Below, piece after piece: positions 15,691 through 24,057 of a DNA stretch of 64,000 nucleotides; the first letter of the stretch is position 1, and every line of letters starts with the position of its first letter. Position numbers and translations under genes: made by a program. Origin of the DNA: Agrococcus casei LMG 22410 (GTDB lineage: Bacteria; Actinomycetota; Actinomycetes; Actinomycetales; Microbacteriaceae); the NCBI RefSeq assembly GCF_900163565.1, contig NZ_FUHU01000004.1, positions 23,218 to 87,217 on the forward strand. The letters are read 5' to 3'. The notes beneath the pieces were generated by a model, which made no database searches, was not told the DNA's origin, and saw nothing but the letters and a program-made list of their open reading frames with translations.

Positions 15691-16698
15691 GTGACCACTC
15701 CATCGCCGAACACGCGCATCGCCGCCATCAGAGTGAGCCTGCCCGAGACCGTGCGCACGGCTGACGAGACCGAATACATGCTGCGCACATCGAACCCGGG
15801 GCTGCGGCTTCCGACCGGTCTGATCAGCCGCATGACCGGTGTCAGGCGGGTGCATGTGCGGCATCCGGACCAGCAGGCCTCAGACCTCGCGGCCGACGCT
15901 GCGCGGGCCGCGCTCGCGGATGTGACCGGCCCCGTCGACCACCTGATCTTCGCAAGCGCCAGCCAAGACCTGATCGAGCCGGCCACCAGCCACATCCTCG
16001 CCGACAAGCTCGGCCTCGACCTGCCGGTGTTCGACGTCAAGAACGCCTGCAACTCGCTCGTCAACGGCATGCAGACCGCCTACGGCCTCATCGCCACGGG
16101 GCAGGCGAGCCGGGTGCTCGTGGCCAGCGGCGAGACGCCGACGAGCGCTGTGCGGTGGCAGCTGAGCTCGAAGCAGCAGTTTCTGCGGTCGTTCCCCGGC
16201 TACACGATGAGCGACGGGGGAGCAGCGGTCGTACTCGAGGCGGCGGATGCCCCGGGCATCGAGGGCATGTACTTCGCGTCGCAGTCGCGGCACTGGAGCA
16301 TCGGCACACTGCCCACGGGCGGCTCGATGTTTCCGCGGGATCCCGAGGCGACCTACTTCGACATGGACGGCGCAGGGCTTGCCGAAGCGTTCATGGACCT
16401 GGGCCCGGGGCCCGTGTTCGAGCTGCTCGACCGGCTCGATACCAGCATCGAAGACTTCGATCTCATCGCGATGCATCAGGTGGCCGAGCCGCACCTGCCG
16501 CGCATCGCCGAGAGGCTGGGCGTGCCCGTCGACCGCATCGTGCAGACAATCGCAGAGCACGGCAACCTCGCGTCCGTCACCCTGCCGCTGCAGCTGCGCC
16601 TGGCCCTCGACTCGGGTCGCATCAGTGAAGGCTCGCGCGTGCTCATGGTGGGGCTGGCGGGCGGCATCAGCATCGGCCTCGTGGCGGTGACACTGTGA
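15691..16698 (+). CDS. OleA-like thiolase (3-oxoacyl synthase III family)
   Basis: Thiolase-fold enzyme expected to join two acyl-CoAs head to head into a 2-alkyl-3-ketoacid. The 335-residue protein has Cys120 (VKNAC), His262 (AMHQV) and Asn292 (EHGN). The Cys-His and His-Asn spacings, 142 and 30, equal those I recall for Xanthomonas OleA (C143, H285, N315), whereas E. coli FabH (C112, H244, N274) has 132 and 30. Glu96 in DLIEPATS corresponds to OleA Glu117 in a similar LEPST context. GTG 15691 starts a five-gene operon; the stop overlaps the next GTG (GTGA). An ordinary FabH role is the alternative but is less likely given the neighbours. Confidence 0.8.
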   Translation: MTTPSPNTRIAAIRVSLPETVRTADETEYMLRTSNPGLRLPTGLISRMTGVRRVHVRHPDQQASDLAADAARAALADVTGPVDHLIFASASQDLIEPATSHILADKLGLDLPVFDVKNACNSLVNGMQTAYGLIATGQASRVLVASGETPTSAVRWQLSSKQQFLRSFPGYTMSDGGAAVVLEAADAPGIEGMYFASQSRHWSIGTLPTGGSMFPRDPEATYFDMDGAGLAEAFMDLGPGPVFELLDRLDTSIEDFDLIAMHQVAEPHLPRIAERLGVPVDRIVQTIAEHGNLASVTLPLQLRLALDSGRISEGSRVLMVGLAGGISIGLVAVTL

Positions 16699-17477
16699 AT
16701 GCAAAGGTGAGCGACCTCGCCGTCATCGTGCCCGTCTACAACGAGTCGGCTCGGGTGCACGAGACGCTGCGGCAGCTGCACGCTCAGCGCGACGATGACT
16801 TTGACGCGTACTTCGTCGACAACAGCTCGACCGACGGCTCGGGCGATATCATCAGGGCGTTCGCGGCCGAGCACGGGCGTGAACGTTGGCATGTGATCCA
16901 CGAGCCGGTCAAGGGAACAGGCGCGGCCGCCGACACCGGCATGCGCGCTGCCATCGCGGCGGGCCACACGCTGCTGGCTCGCACCGACGCAGACTGCATT
17001 CCGCGCCTCGACTGGACGTCGAACATCCGAAAGGCGCTGACACCGAAGTCTGCGGGCGGTGACGGCCTCGACTTTCTCGGCGGCCTGCTGGTCTCGCGCC
17101 GCGACGAGGGCGAGCCGCTCTGGCGCCGCAAGCTGATGGAGTCGGCCGTCACCCTGGCGGTCGTGTTCGGCAAGCTTCGCGCGAGCAACCGCGGCAGCCA
17201 GTACCTCGGCGGGTACATCATGGCGCCCGGCTGCAACCTCGCGATCAGGGCCGAGACCTACACAGCGGCGGGCGGGTTTCCGCGCACGAAGATCGAAGAT
17301 CTGCACGAGGACCGCGCGCTCGTCAACGCCGTGCGCGAGATCACGTCGCACTACGCCGAGCGACGCGACATCGTCGTAGCCGGCTCATCGCGACGAGTGC
17401 AGGCGTGGGGGCTGAAGAACACCCTGCTCTGGTACAAGGATCACGCCTACCGACCCGACCACGTGGACATCCGGTGA
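16695..17477 (+). CDS. GT2 family glycosyltransferase
   Basis: A 260-residue GT-A fold transferase. N-terminal VIVPVYNESARV is the nucleotide-binding start; VDNSSTDGS follows, and RTDADC (about residue 97-102) stands for the DXD metal motif. ED near KIEDLHEDRAL is the likely acceptor-site base region. There are no membrane helices, so it acts at the cytoplasmic face. Overlaps on both sides (16695-16698 and 17474-17477) show it is an integral part of the Ole-like operon. This suggests that the lipid product or an intermediate carries a sugar, but donor and acceptor are unknown. Confidence 0.82.
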   Translation: MNAKVSDLAVIVPVYNESARVHETLRQLHAQRDDDFDAYFVDNSSTDGSGDIIRAFAAEHGRERWHVIHEPVKGTGAAADTGMRAAIAAGHTLLARTDADCIPRLDWTSNIRKALTPKSAGGDGLDFLGGLLVSRRDEGEPLWRRKLMESAVTLAVVFGKLRASNRGSQYLGGYIMAPGCNLAIRAETYTAAGGFPRTKIEDLHEDRALVNAVREITSHYAERRDIVVAGSSRRVQAWGLKNTLLWYKDHAYRPDHVDIR

Positions 17478-18640
17478 CGAGCCAGGCAGACCGGTTCGCA
17501 CGTGCGATGCGGGCGGATGCGCGGGTCGTCCGTGCCGCGCATCCGTTCGTCGCGTCGATGCTCGAGGCGGTGCGTCGCCCCGTCATGCGCCTGCCGCGAA
17601 TAGGCCTGCTCGTGCAGCAGACAGACCTCGTGCGCGAGGTCATGAGCGACACCGACCGCTTCACGAAGAACGGGCCCGGCGCCTCAAGCGACCTCTGGAC
17701 GCCCGTGCTCGGCGACCGCGTGCTGGTAAACATGCACGGGCCCGACCACCACGCGATGCGCCGCACGCTGCAGCCGATCTTCGCACCCGGGTTCGTGAAC
17801 GAGCTGGTGCGCGAGATGGTCGAACCGCGATGGAAGCAGGCTGCGGCGTCATTGGCTGCGGGCGACAGGGTCGACATCGCGAAGGTCACGCGCGAAGGGG
17901 CGAGCGACGCGATCGCTGTGCTCGTCGGGCTCGACCGCGGCGCCGTCGACGACGCCATGTTCGAGTCGGTGACGCAGATCACCGGCATGGTGAAGCTCAC
18001 CAGGCCCCGGCTGACTGACCAGCAGGCTCAGCGCGCTCGCGACCTGCTGGCCCAGCTCACCGAGCACGCCCACGCGGCGTACGCGGGCGACGAATCGACA
18101 GTGCCGGGGCGGATGCGCGCACTCGGTCTCAGCGAGCGCGAAGCACTCGGGGCGGTCGGGGCGTTCATCCTGACCGGAACCGAGACGCTCGCGGGCGCGA
18201 TTCCGCGCATCACGGCGATGCTCGCCGACGCCGACTGGTTCTCGCAGCTGACCGATGACGCAGCCGCCGACCGCGCGATCGCCGAGTCGCTTCGCTGGAC
18301 GACCCCGTCGCTCGCGACGCTCCGCTCAGCCCTGGTCGACACCGAGATCGGGGGAGCGAAGGTGCAGAAGGGCGACCGCATCGTGCTCGCCACCTACAAG
18401 GCGAACCGGCAGCGCGGGCCCTGGGATCCGACGAGCGACCGGGTCGCCGGGCTCAGGCAGCTCTGGTTCGGTGCCGGCGAGCACTTCTGCATCGGAGCCC
18501 CGCTGGCCATGGCGCAGATCCGCACCGCCATCACGGCGCTGCGATCGGTCGAGGGGCGTCTGCAGGCGACAGACCGCACCCCGCTTCGGAATACCGTCAT
18601 CCCCTCGTATCGTTCCCTCGTGATGGAGGCGCGGAGGTGA
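17474..18640 (+). CDS. Cytochrome P450
   Basis: Soluble bacterial P450, 388 residues from GTG 17474. Haem ligand Cys339 lies in FGAGEHFCIG; the K-helix ExxR is E271-x-x-R274 (ESLRW); the I-helix oxygen-activating region is FILTGTETLAG (231-241), with TGTET in place of AGxxT; the C-helix has HGPDHHAMRR. Expected to hydroxylate or desaturate the lipid of the surrounding pathway. It overlaps the glycosyltransferase stop (GTGA) and is followed seven bases later by the ligase gene. No ferredoxin or reductase gene lies nearby, so redox partners must come from elsewhere. Confidence 0.88.
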   Translation: MTSQADRFARAMRADARVVRAAHPFVASMLEAVRRPVMRLPRIGLLVQQTDLVREVMSDTDRFTKNGPGASSDLWTPVLGDRVLVNMHGPDHHAMRRTLQPIFAPGFVNELVREMVEPRWKQAAASLAAGDRVDIAKVTREGASDAIAVLVGLDRGAVDDAMFESVTQITGMVKLTRPRLTDQQAQRARDLLAQLTEHAHAAYAGDESTVPGRMRALGLSEREALGAVGAFILTGTETLAGAIPRITAMLADADWFSQLTDDAAADRAIAESLRWTTPSLATLRSALVDTEIGGAKVQKGDRIVLATYKANRQRGPWDPTSDRVAGLRQLWFGAGEHFCIGAPLAMAQIRTAITALRSVEGRLQATDRTPLRNTVIPSYRSLVMEARR

Positions 18641-18647
18641 TGGCTCA

Positions 18648-20213
18648 GTGAACGCAAGAGCAGAGGGAGTCGACCTCGTGGCAGCGCTGTGGGCTGCGAT
18701 GGAGTCTGAAGGCCCGGCGATCTCGTTCGCGGGCAAGACGATCACGTTCAGGCAGCTGCGCACCCGCATCCAGACCGTCGCCGCCAATCTGCAGCGCCGC
18801 GGAATGCAGCCGGGCGACCGCGTGCTCTTCTCGGTGCGCCCCGGCATCGACTCGATGGTGCTGGCGCTCGCGATGGTGACCGTCGGCGCGACCGTGGTAT
18901 TCGCCGACCCGGGAGCCGGCCGCGCCCTGTTCGAGACCCGCGCCAAGCTCGCAGCGGCACGATGGGTCGCCGCCGAATCGGTGCTCTTCGCGGCCTCGAC
19001 GCCGCTGGTGAGGCCCCTCGCCCGCGCTCGCGGCATCGACCTGCCCGACTACAGCCGCATCATCGAAGACCCGCAGGTCGTCTTCTCCGGGCCTTGGCTG
19101 CCGGGCGTGCCACGCGGTGCGCACTCGCTGCGGTCGCTCGAAAAGCCCCGCGGGGTGCCGACGCCGCTGACTGAGCAGCACGGCGACACGGATGCGCTCA
19201 TCATCTTCACCAGCGGCACGACTTCCGTGCCGAAGGGGGTCGTGCACACGCGGCACACACTCGGCGCCGGGCTCGCCGACGTGAGCGAGGGGCTCGGCTT
19301 CAGGCCCGGCCAGCGCGTGCTCACCGACCAGCTGATGATCGGGGTGCCAGCGCTCATCGCCGGCGCCCACTGGATCATGCCGAAGTACGGCCTCGACCCG
19401 GGGGCTGCGCCAGAGGACTACCTGCCGCTGCTGGGAGACGCAGACGCGGCGTTCTTGACACCCGCATCCATGAACGCAGTGCTCGACGCTCTCGGCGACC
19501 GCACGCTGCCGGGCCTCGAGCTCGTGGCGATGGGAGGGGCTCCCGTGCTCTCACCGCTGCTCCGCCGCATCCGTACCACCATGCCGAATGCCAAGATCAG
19601 AGCGATCTACGGCATGACGGAGGCGCTGCCCGTCGCAATCGCCGACGGTCACGAGAAGCTGCGCCGCGACCCGGCAGACGGCGACTGGGTCGGCCGCATC
19701 GTTTCGTCGGTCAGCGCCCGAATCGCAGCAGACGGCGAGCTGCTGATCGAAGGGCCCGGCATCGCCCGCGGCTACCTGCACGAGCTGCCGAACGAGCTCG
19801 TGACGCTGCCCTCGGGCGACCTCGCGCGCATCGACGACGGCGACCTGGGACCAGAGCTGACGATGCTCGCCCGCAAGAAGGACATGCTGATCCGCGACCG
19901 CACCAACATCTACCCCGCGCTCTACGAGCCGGTCATCGTGACGCTGCCGGGCGTCGCCGAGGCGTACATCGTGGGGGTTCCCGACGAGATCGGCGACGAC
20001 CGGGTCGTGCTCGCGCTCGTGCTCGCCGCCGATGCCGCGGCAGGCACACCGGCCGCGGTCGAGCGTGCGCTGCCGGGCCTCATCGACCACGCGGCTCTGC
20101 CCGATGCGGTCGTTCGCATCGACGCCGTGCCGCGCTCGGGCAGGCAGTCGAAGCCCGACCGCGAGGCGCTGTCGAAGCTCGTGGCGCCGATGCTCGAGGA
20201 GTCGCAGCGATGA
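18648..20213 (+). CDS. OleC-like AMP-dependent ligase (beta-lactone synthetase type)
   Basis: ANL superfamily adenylating enzyme, 521 residues. P-loop FTSGTTSVPKG (187-197), YGMTEALPV (321-329) in place of the usual YGxTE segment, the GDLARID hinge-side Asp, and a C-terminal lysine region (GRQSKPDRE). YGxTEALPV is, as I recall, characteristic of OleC beta-lactone synthetases, which activate 2-alkyl-3-hydroxyacids and close them to beta-lactones without CoA. GTG 18648 has GGAGG at a suitable distance. The stop overlaps the following epimerase/reductase start by four bases (ATGA). An ordinary acyl-CoA ligase is the alternative. Confidence 0.8.
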   Translation: MNARAEGVDLVAALWAAMESEGPAISFAGKTITFRQLRTRIQTVAANLQRRGMQPGDRVLFSVRPGIDSMVLALAMVTVGATVVFADPGAGRALFETRAKLAAARWVAAESVLFAASTPLVRPLARARGIDLPDYSRIIEDPQVVFSGPWLPGVPRGAHSLRSLEKPRGVPTPLTEQHGDTDALIIFTSGTTSVPKGVVHTRHTLGAGLADVSEGLGFRPGQRVLTDQLMIGVPALIAGAHWIMPKYGLDPGAAPEDYLPLLGDADAAFLTPASMNAVLDALGDRTLPGLELVAMGGAPVLSPLLRRIRTTMPNAKIRAIYGMTEALPVAIADGHEKLRRDPADGDWVGRIVSSVSARIAADGELLIEGPGIARGYLHELPNELVTLPSGDLARIDDGDLGPELTMLARKKDMLIRDRTNIYPALYEPVIVTLPGVAEAYIVGVPDEIGDDRVVLALVLAADAAAGTPAAVERALPGLIDHAALPDAVVRIDAVPRSGRQSKPDREALSKLVAPMLEESQR

Positions 20214-21130
20214 CGCTGCTGCGCATTGCCGTCACGGGCGCGAGCGGCTTCGTCGGAGGCGCGGTCGCCACGGCGCTGGCCTCTGCCGGACACGAGGTGC
20301 TGGGCTTCGGTCGCAGGCCGGGCGGCTGGTCGCACCCTCGCGGCACCTACCTGCAGCGCGACCTCGTGCACGACGCGATTCCCGAGATCAACGACGTCAA
20401 CGTGATCGTGCACGCTGCAGCCCTCGCCGACGACTGGGCAGACTGGCACGAGGCGTTCGACGCCAACGTTCGCACGACGGGCCGCCTCGCAGGGCTCGCA
20501 GCCCACGCACGACTCGTGCACATCTCGTCGGCAAGCGTCTACGACCCCTTCGAGCCCAATGTGCTCGCGGCGGAGTCCGACTCTCTGCCCAAGCGCTACA
20601 TGAACGCATACGGCGCGACGAAAGCGATCGCCGAGCGCATCGCAGCCCTGCACCCGAACGCGATCATGCTCAGGCCCCACGCCGTCTACGGCCCCGGAGA
20701 CACAACCCTGCTGCCGCGAGTTGAGTCGCGCATCCGCCTCGGCACACTCGCCTTGCCGGGAGGCGGGCGGTCGCTGCACACCGTCACCCACATCGACACC
20801 ATGGTCGAAGCGGTCGAGCTGTCGCTGCAGAGCACCGTGACCGGGCCGGTCAACGTGGGCGATGCCGAGCCTGTCGCGATCGGGGAGTTCATCGCGGATG
20901 CCCTGGCCGCCAAGGGCCGTGGCGTGCGGATCGCATCGGTTCCGGTGGGCGGTGCGCTCGCGGTTGCCTCACGTGCCGAGGGGCTGGCGAAGCTCACCGG
21001 CTCGACGCCATCGACGACTCGCTACGCAGTCGCGCAGATCGGTCGGGAGCGCACCCTCGACCTCACCCGCGCACACGACCTGCTCGGGCTCACGAGGCGT
21101 CAGCCGTCGCTGGCCTTTCTCGCTGCCTGA
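20210..21130 (+). CDS. OleD-like NAD(P)-dependent ketoacid reductase (extended SDR)
   Basis: Extended short-chain dehydrogenase, 306 residues. Rossmann motif TGASGFVGG (9-17), catalytic Ser in HISSASVY and Tyr134-x3-Lys138 (YGATK), then RPHAVYGPGDTTLLPR, a stretch typical of 3-beta-HSD-like members including OleD. OleD reduces the OleA product to a 2-alkyl-3-hydroxyacid, the OleC substrate. It is the last gene of the operon; its final 31 bases overlap the isochorismatase gene on the other strand. Proposed pathway order OleA-OleD-OleC; the OleB decarboxylase is absent. Confidence 0.8.
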   Translation: MTLLRIAVTGASGFVGGAVATALASAGHEVLGFGRRPGGWSHPRGTYLQRDLVHDAIPEINDVNVIVHAAALADDWADWHEAFDANVRTTGRLAGLAAHARLVHISSASVYDPFEPNVLAAESDSLPKRYMNAYGATKAIAERIAALHPNAIMLRPHAVYGPGDTTLLPRVESRIRLGTLALPGGGRSLHTVTHIDTMVEAVELSLQSTVTGPVNVGDAEPVAIGEFIADALAAKGRGVRIASVPVGGALAVASRAEGLAKLTGSTPSTTRYAVAQIGRERTLDLTRAHDLLGLTRRQPSLAFLAA

Positions 21131-21675
21131 TCCTGCTGCAGCACCTGAATCTGCGGCGAGTACAGCTCGCAGACTTGCAGTGCGGCAGCCGCGTTCTCGA
21201 CGGTCGAGCCGGCGCAGGCGTCGGCCGCGATCCGCACGAACCGGCCTGCGTCGGCTGCGGCCAGAGCGGTCGAGATGACGCAGCAGTCGGTCGCGACTCC
21301 GCAGAGCATGAGCCGCTGCGCATCACCAGTCGCCTCGCGAAGCTCGTCGCCCCACTTGCCAAAGGTCGCAAGATCGATCGTCGGATGCACGCTCAAGTCG
21401 CGAGCATCGGGAACCAGGTCGAACAGCGGGTCGTCGGCAGGCCTGTCTGCGAACGGCCAGGCGTCGAAGTATGCGCCCCACGAGCCGGAGCGATCAGCAG
21501 TCGGCAGCCACCTCGTCACGATGACGCGGTCGCCGTAGTCTGCTGCGAGACTGCGGATGCGCGGCATCGCGTCAGCGAACAGGGGAGTGCCCCACTCAGA
21601 CGCCTCGGGACTCGCGAAGACGTTCTGCGGATCGATGACGACCAGCCACTCTGCGCCTGCTGACTCAGTGCTCAC
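21100..21675 (-). CDS. Isochorismatase-family cysteine hydrolase
   Basis: A 191-residue hydrolase of the nicotinamidase/isochorismatase family. Catalytic triad candidates: Asp15 (VVIDPQNVF), Lys107 (FGKWGD) and Cys132 (GVATDCCV), with the cis-peptide V-A-T segment before it. The substrate is likely an amide or N-carbamoyl compound. GTG 21675 overlaps the stop of the upstream NCS1 permease by four bases, so it is coupled to a nucleobase/allantoin-type transporter; import and hydrolysis of the same nitrogen compound is a reasonable inference. The 3' end overlaps the OleD-like gene. Confidence 0.82.
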   Translation of the reverse strand: MSTESAGAEWLVVIDPQNVFASPEASEWGTPLFADAMPRIRSLAADYGDRVIVTRWLPTADRSGSWGAYFDAWPFADRPADDPLFDLVPDARDLSVHPTIDLATFGKWGDELREATGDAQRLMLCGVATDCCVISTALAAADAGRFVRIAADACAGSTVENAAAALQVCELYSPQIQVLQQDQAARKASDG

Positions 21676-23144
21676 GCCGCACCCTGCTCCTGCTTGCGGA
21701 TCGTGCCGCGGCGCGCGAACCAGGTCACGACGAACGAGAAGACCAGGGCGAAGAACACGCCGAGGTTCGCGTAGGCCCAGTCGCCTTCGCGGCCGCCCAC
21801 GATGCCGAGCAGATAGCCCTGCCAGTTGTTCCAGGCCGCGGCGTCGGCGAACATGTTGACGACCAGGCCCCATCCGACTGCCGATGCTGCGACCATGGTG
21901 CCGATCGACACCCAGTCCCACGAGCCGTAGCGGCCGCGTGCATCGAACAGCGCCTCTTCGTCGTAGTCGCGCCTGCGGGTGAGGATGTCGGCGATGAGGA
22001 TGCCCGCCCACGACGCGAGCGGCACGCCGAGGGTGATCAGGAAGCTCTGGAACGGCCCCAGGAAGTCAGTGGCGAAGAACACCACCCAGATGGTGCCTGC
22101 GGTCAGGATCAGGCCGTCGATCGCAGCGGCTGCCGGGCGGGGGATGCGGATGCCGAGGCTCAGCAGCGTGAGGCCCGACGAGTAGATGCCGAGCACGGCT
22201 CCTGAGACGAGCGCCAGCACTGCGGTGAGCAGGAACGGCACCAACACCCACACCGGGAGGATCGTTGCGAGGGCTCCGACGGGGTCGACCTCGATGGCTG
22301 CGCTCAACGCGGGGTCGGAACCGGCCAGCAGCAGTCCGAGCACGACCAGCACCACGGGTGCGACCGAGCCTCCGATCGTGTTCCAGAGCACGATGCGCGA
22401 GTCGGGCGTCGAGCGCTTCTGGTAGCGCGACCAGTCGGCCGCGATGTTGATCCAGCCGAGGCCGAAGCCCGTCATCACCATGACGAGGGCGCCGATCACC
22501 TGGCCGGTGCTGCCGGTCTCGAGCGCCATGACTGCCGCGAAGTCGATGTGGGGAATGGCGAGCACCGCGTACAGCACCGTGACGGCGCCGGTGATCCAGG
22601 TCAGGATCGACTGCATGCGCATGATCGTGTGATAGCCGAGCACCGACGCCACGACGATGAGGGCGGCCACCACGACGGTCGCGATGATCATCAGCAACAC
22701 GCCGCCGTCGAAGCCGAGCTGGGCGAGCACCGTCGACGTCGCGAGCACGGCCATGATCGCGAGGAATGTCTCCCAGCCGATCGAGGTCAGCCACGACACG
22801 ATGCCCGGCACCTTCTGCCCGTGCACGCCGAACGCTGCTCTCGACAGCACCATCGTGGGGGCAGAGCCGCGCTTGCCGGCGATGGCGATGAGGCCGCAGA
22901 GCAGAAACGACACGACGATGCCGACGACGGCGACCGCCGTGGCCTGCCAGAAGCTGATGCCGAAGCCCAGGATGAACGACCCGTATGACATGCCGAACAC
23001 CGACACGTTGGCCGCGAACCAGGGCCAGAACAGGTCGCTCGGCTTCGCGGTTCTCTGTGACTCGGGCACGATCTCGATGCCGGTCTTCTCGATCAGTCTG
23101 GCGGTCGGCGTCACTGCCGAATCCGCGTGTTCAGAATTGGTCAT
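21672..23144 (-). CDS. NCS1 family nucleobase/cation symporter
   Basis: A 490-residue transporter with about 12 membrane helices, of the purine/cytosine/allantoin permease family. The first helix region FWPWFAANVSVFGMSYGSF and GFGLGWINIAADWSRYQ are family-typical; the latter is the helix 6 region with the conserved Asn/Asp-Trp-Ser-Arg-Tyr. Substrate is undetermined: cytosine, purines or a hydantoin. ATG 23144 is supported by TACCGT six bases upstream, so it may have its own leaderless promoter despite lying 17 bases after the TIM-barrel gene. It is coupled to the downstream isochorismatase gene. Confidence 0.87.
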   Translation of the reverse strand: MTNSEHADSAVTPTARLIEKTGIEIVPESQRTAKPSDLFWPWFAANVSVFGMSYGSFILGFGISFWQATAVAVVGIVVSFLLCGLIAIAGKRGSAPTMVLSRAAFGVHGQKVPGIVSWLTSIGWETFLAIMAVLATSTVLAQLGFDGGVLLMIIATVVVAALIVVASVLGYHTIMRMQSILTWITGAVTVLYAVLAIPHIDFAAVMALETGSTGQVIGALVMVMTGFGLGWINIAADWSRYQKRSTPDSRIVLWNTIGGSVAPVVLVVLGLLLAGSDPALSAAIEVDPVGALATILPVWVLVPFLLTAVLALVSGAVLGIYSSGLTLLSLGIRIPRPAAAAIDGLILTAGTIWVVFFATDFLGPFQSFLITLGVPLASWAGILIADILTRRRDYDEEALFDARGRYGSWDWVSIGTMVAASAVGWGLVVNMFADAAAWNNWQGYLLGIVGGREGDWAYANLGVFFALVFSFVVTWFARRGTIRKQEQGAA

Positions 23145-23150
23145 GAAGCA

Positions 23151-23156
23151 ACGGTA
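23151..23156 (-). promoter_or_regulatory. Leaderless-type -10 box for the NCS1 permease
   Basis: TACCGT (reverse strand), six bases before ATG 23144. Confidence 0.4.
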
Positions 23157-23161
23157 GCGGG

Positions 23162-23956
23162 CTAATCCTGTCCCAGGTTCTCGTGTGCGAAATCGAGCGT
23201 TTCGGCGAGCAGTCGCAGCCGGTCGCGATCGGTCTTCGCCTTGCCGGTCTTGATCTCTGCGATGACCTGGCCGTCCCACTCGTTCTCGGCCAGCCACTCC
23301 AGCACTTCAGCCACCGGCTCGTTGCCGTGACCGGGCAGCATGTGCTCGTCGAAGAGCTTCTTGTCGTCGGCCGCGACGCCGTCGGTGAGGTGGATGTGGC
23401 GCAGCTTCTCGAGCCCCAGGTCGTGCGCGAGCTCGAGCGAGTTGCGCCTGGCCAGCGCGCAGTGCGAGAAGTCGAGCGTCGCGTGCTCGACATCCATCTC
23501 GCTGGGGTCGATGCCCGGCAGGTACGCCCGCTGGTCGCGGTCGCCCGTGCGCCACGGAAACATGTTCTCTACCGCGACCGTCACGCCGTATCGCTCGGCC
23601 ACCTCGCCGACGACGCGTTCGAATCCGGTCGCGTACCGGCCCTGCCATCGGAACGGCGGATGCACGACCACGGTGGGCACGCCGAGTTCGGCTGCCAGCT
23701 CGGCCGACTTCTCGAGTTTGATCATGGGTCCGCGTCCCCAGACGAATGTCGTGAGCAGAAGCGTGGGCGCGTGCAGGGCCATGATCGGCTGGTCATACTC
23801 TTTGGAGAACTCTGCAAGACGCGTCTTCGAACGGGTGCGCGCATCCGTCGTGACCATGACTTCGACACCGTCGAAGCCTGTCTCTGCGCTCAGTCGAAAG
23901 CCGTCTTCGACGCCTTTGGGGAACACGCTGATAGTCGAGAGTCCAACAGGGATCAT
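23162..23956 (-). CDS. Sugar phosphate isomerase/epimerase-like TIM barrel
   Basis: A 264-residue xylose-isomerase-like TIM barrel. Metal-ligand and strand motifs include VAVENMFP (Glu ligand), LDFSHCAL (Asp/His), HIHLTDG (His), and VIAEI (Glu), the usual order of the AP-endonuclease-2/sugar isomerase superfamily. The substrate is not deducible. ATG 23956 is preferred to GTG 23965 because a TAGCGT box lies seven bases before it. It leads a possible three-gene group with the NCS1 permease and isochorismatase, but the permease has its own promoter signal. Divergent from ilvD. Confidence 0.82.
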   Translation of the reverse strand: MIPVGLSTISVFPKGVEDGFRLSAETGFDGVEVMVTTDARTRSKTRLAEFSKEYDQPIMALHAPTLLLTTFVWGRGPMIKLEKSAELAAELGVPTVVVHPPFRWQGRYATGFERVVGEVAERYGVTVAVENMFPWRTGDRDQRAYLPGIDPSEMDVEHATLDFSHCALARRNSLELAHDLGLEKLRHIHLTDGVAADDKKLFDEHMLPGHGNEPVAEVLEWLAENEWDGQVIAEIKTGKAKTDRDRLRLLAETLDFAHENLGQD

Positions 23957-23963
23957 GCCGACC

Positions 23964-23969
23964 ACGCTA
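23964..23969 (-). promoter_or_regulatory. Leaderless-type -10 box for the TIM-barrel gene
   Basis: TAGCGT (reverse strand), seven bases before ATG 23956. Confidence 0.45.
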
Positions 23970-24044
23970 CGCCCGATTGATGAACGGCGACTGACGCGAT
24001 GGCAAAGCGTTACGCGCGACTGCGGGGTCGCATGGCAACAGGCA

Positions 24045-24050
24045 TAGACT
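24045..24050 (+). promoter_or_regulatory. Leaderless-type -10 box for ilvD
   Basis: TAGACT, seven bases before ATG 24058; no ribosome site between. Confidence 0.5.
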
Positions 24051-24057
24051 TGAGTGC

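Noticed and set aside
15621..15864. N-terminal extension of the small membrane protein frame (153 codons in total).
   Set aside because: The extension overlaps the start of the OleA-like gene on the other strand and is low-complexity His/Arg-rich; ATG 15618 gives a sensible 71-residue membrane protein.
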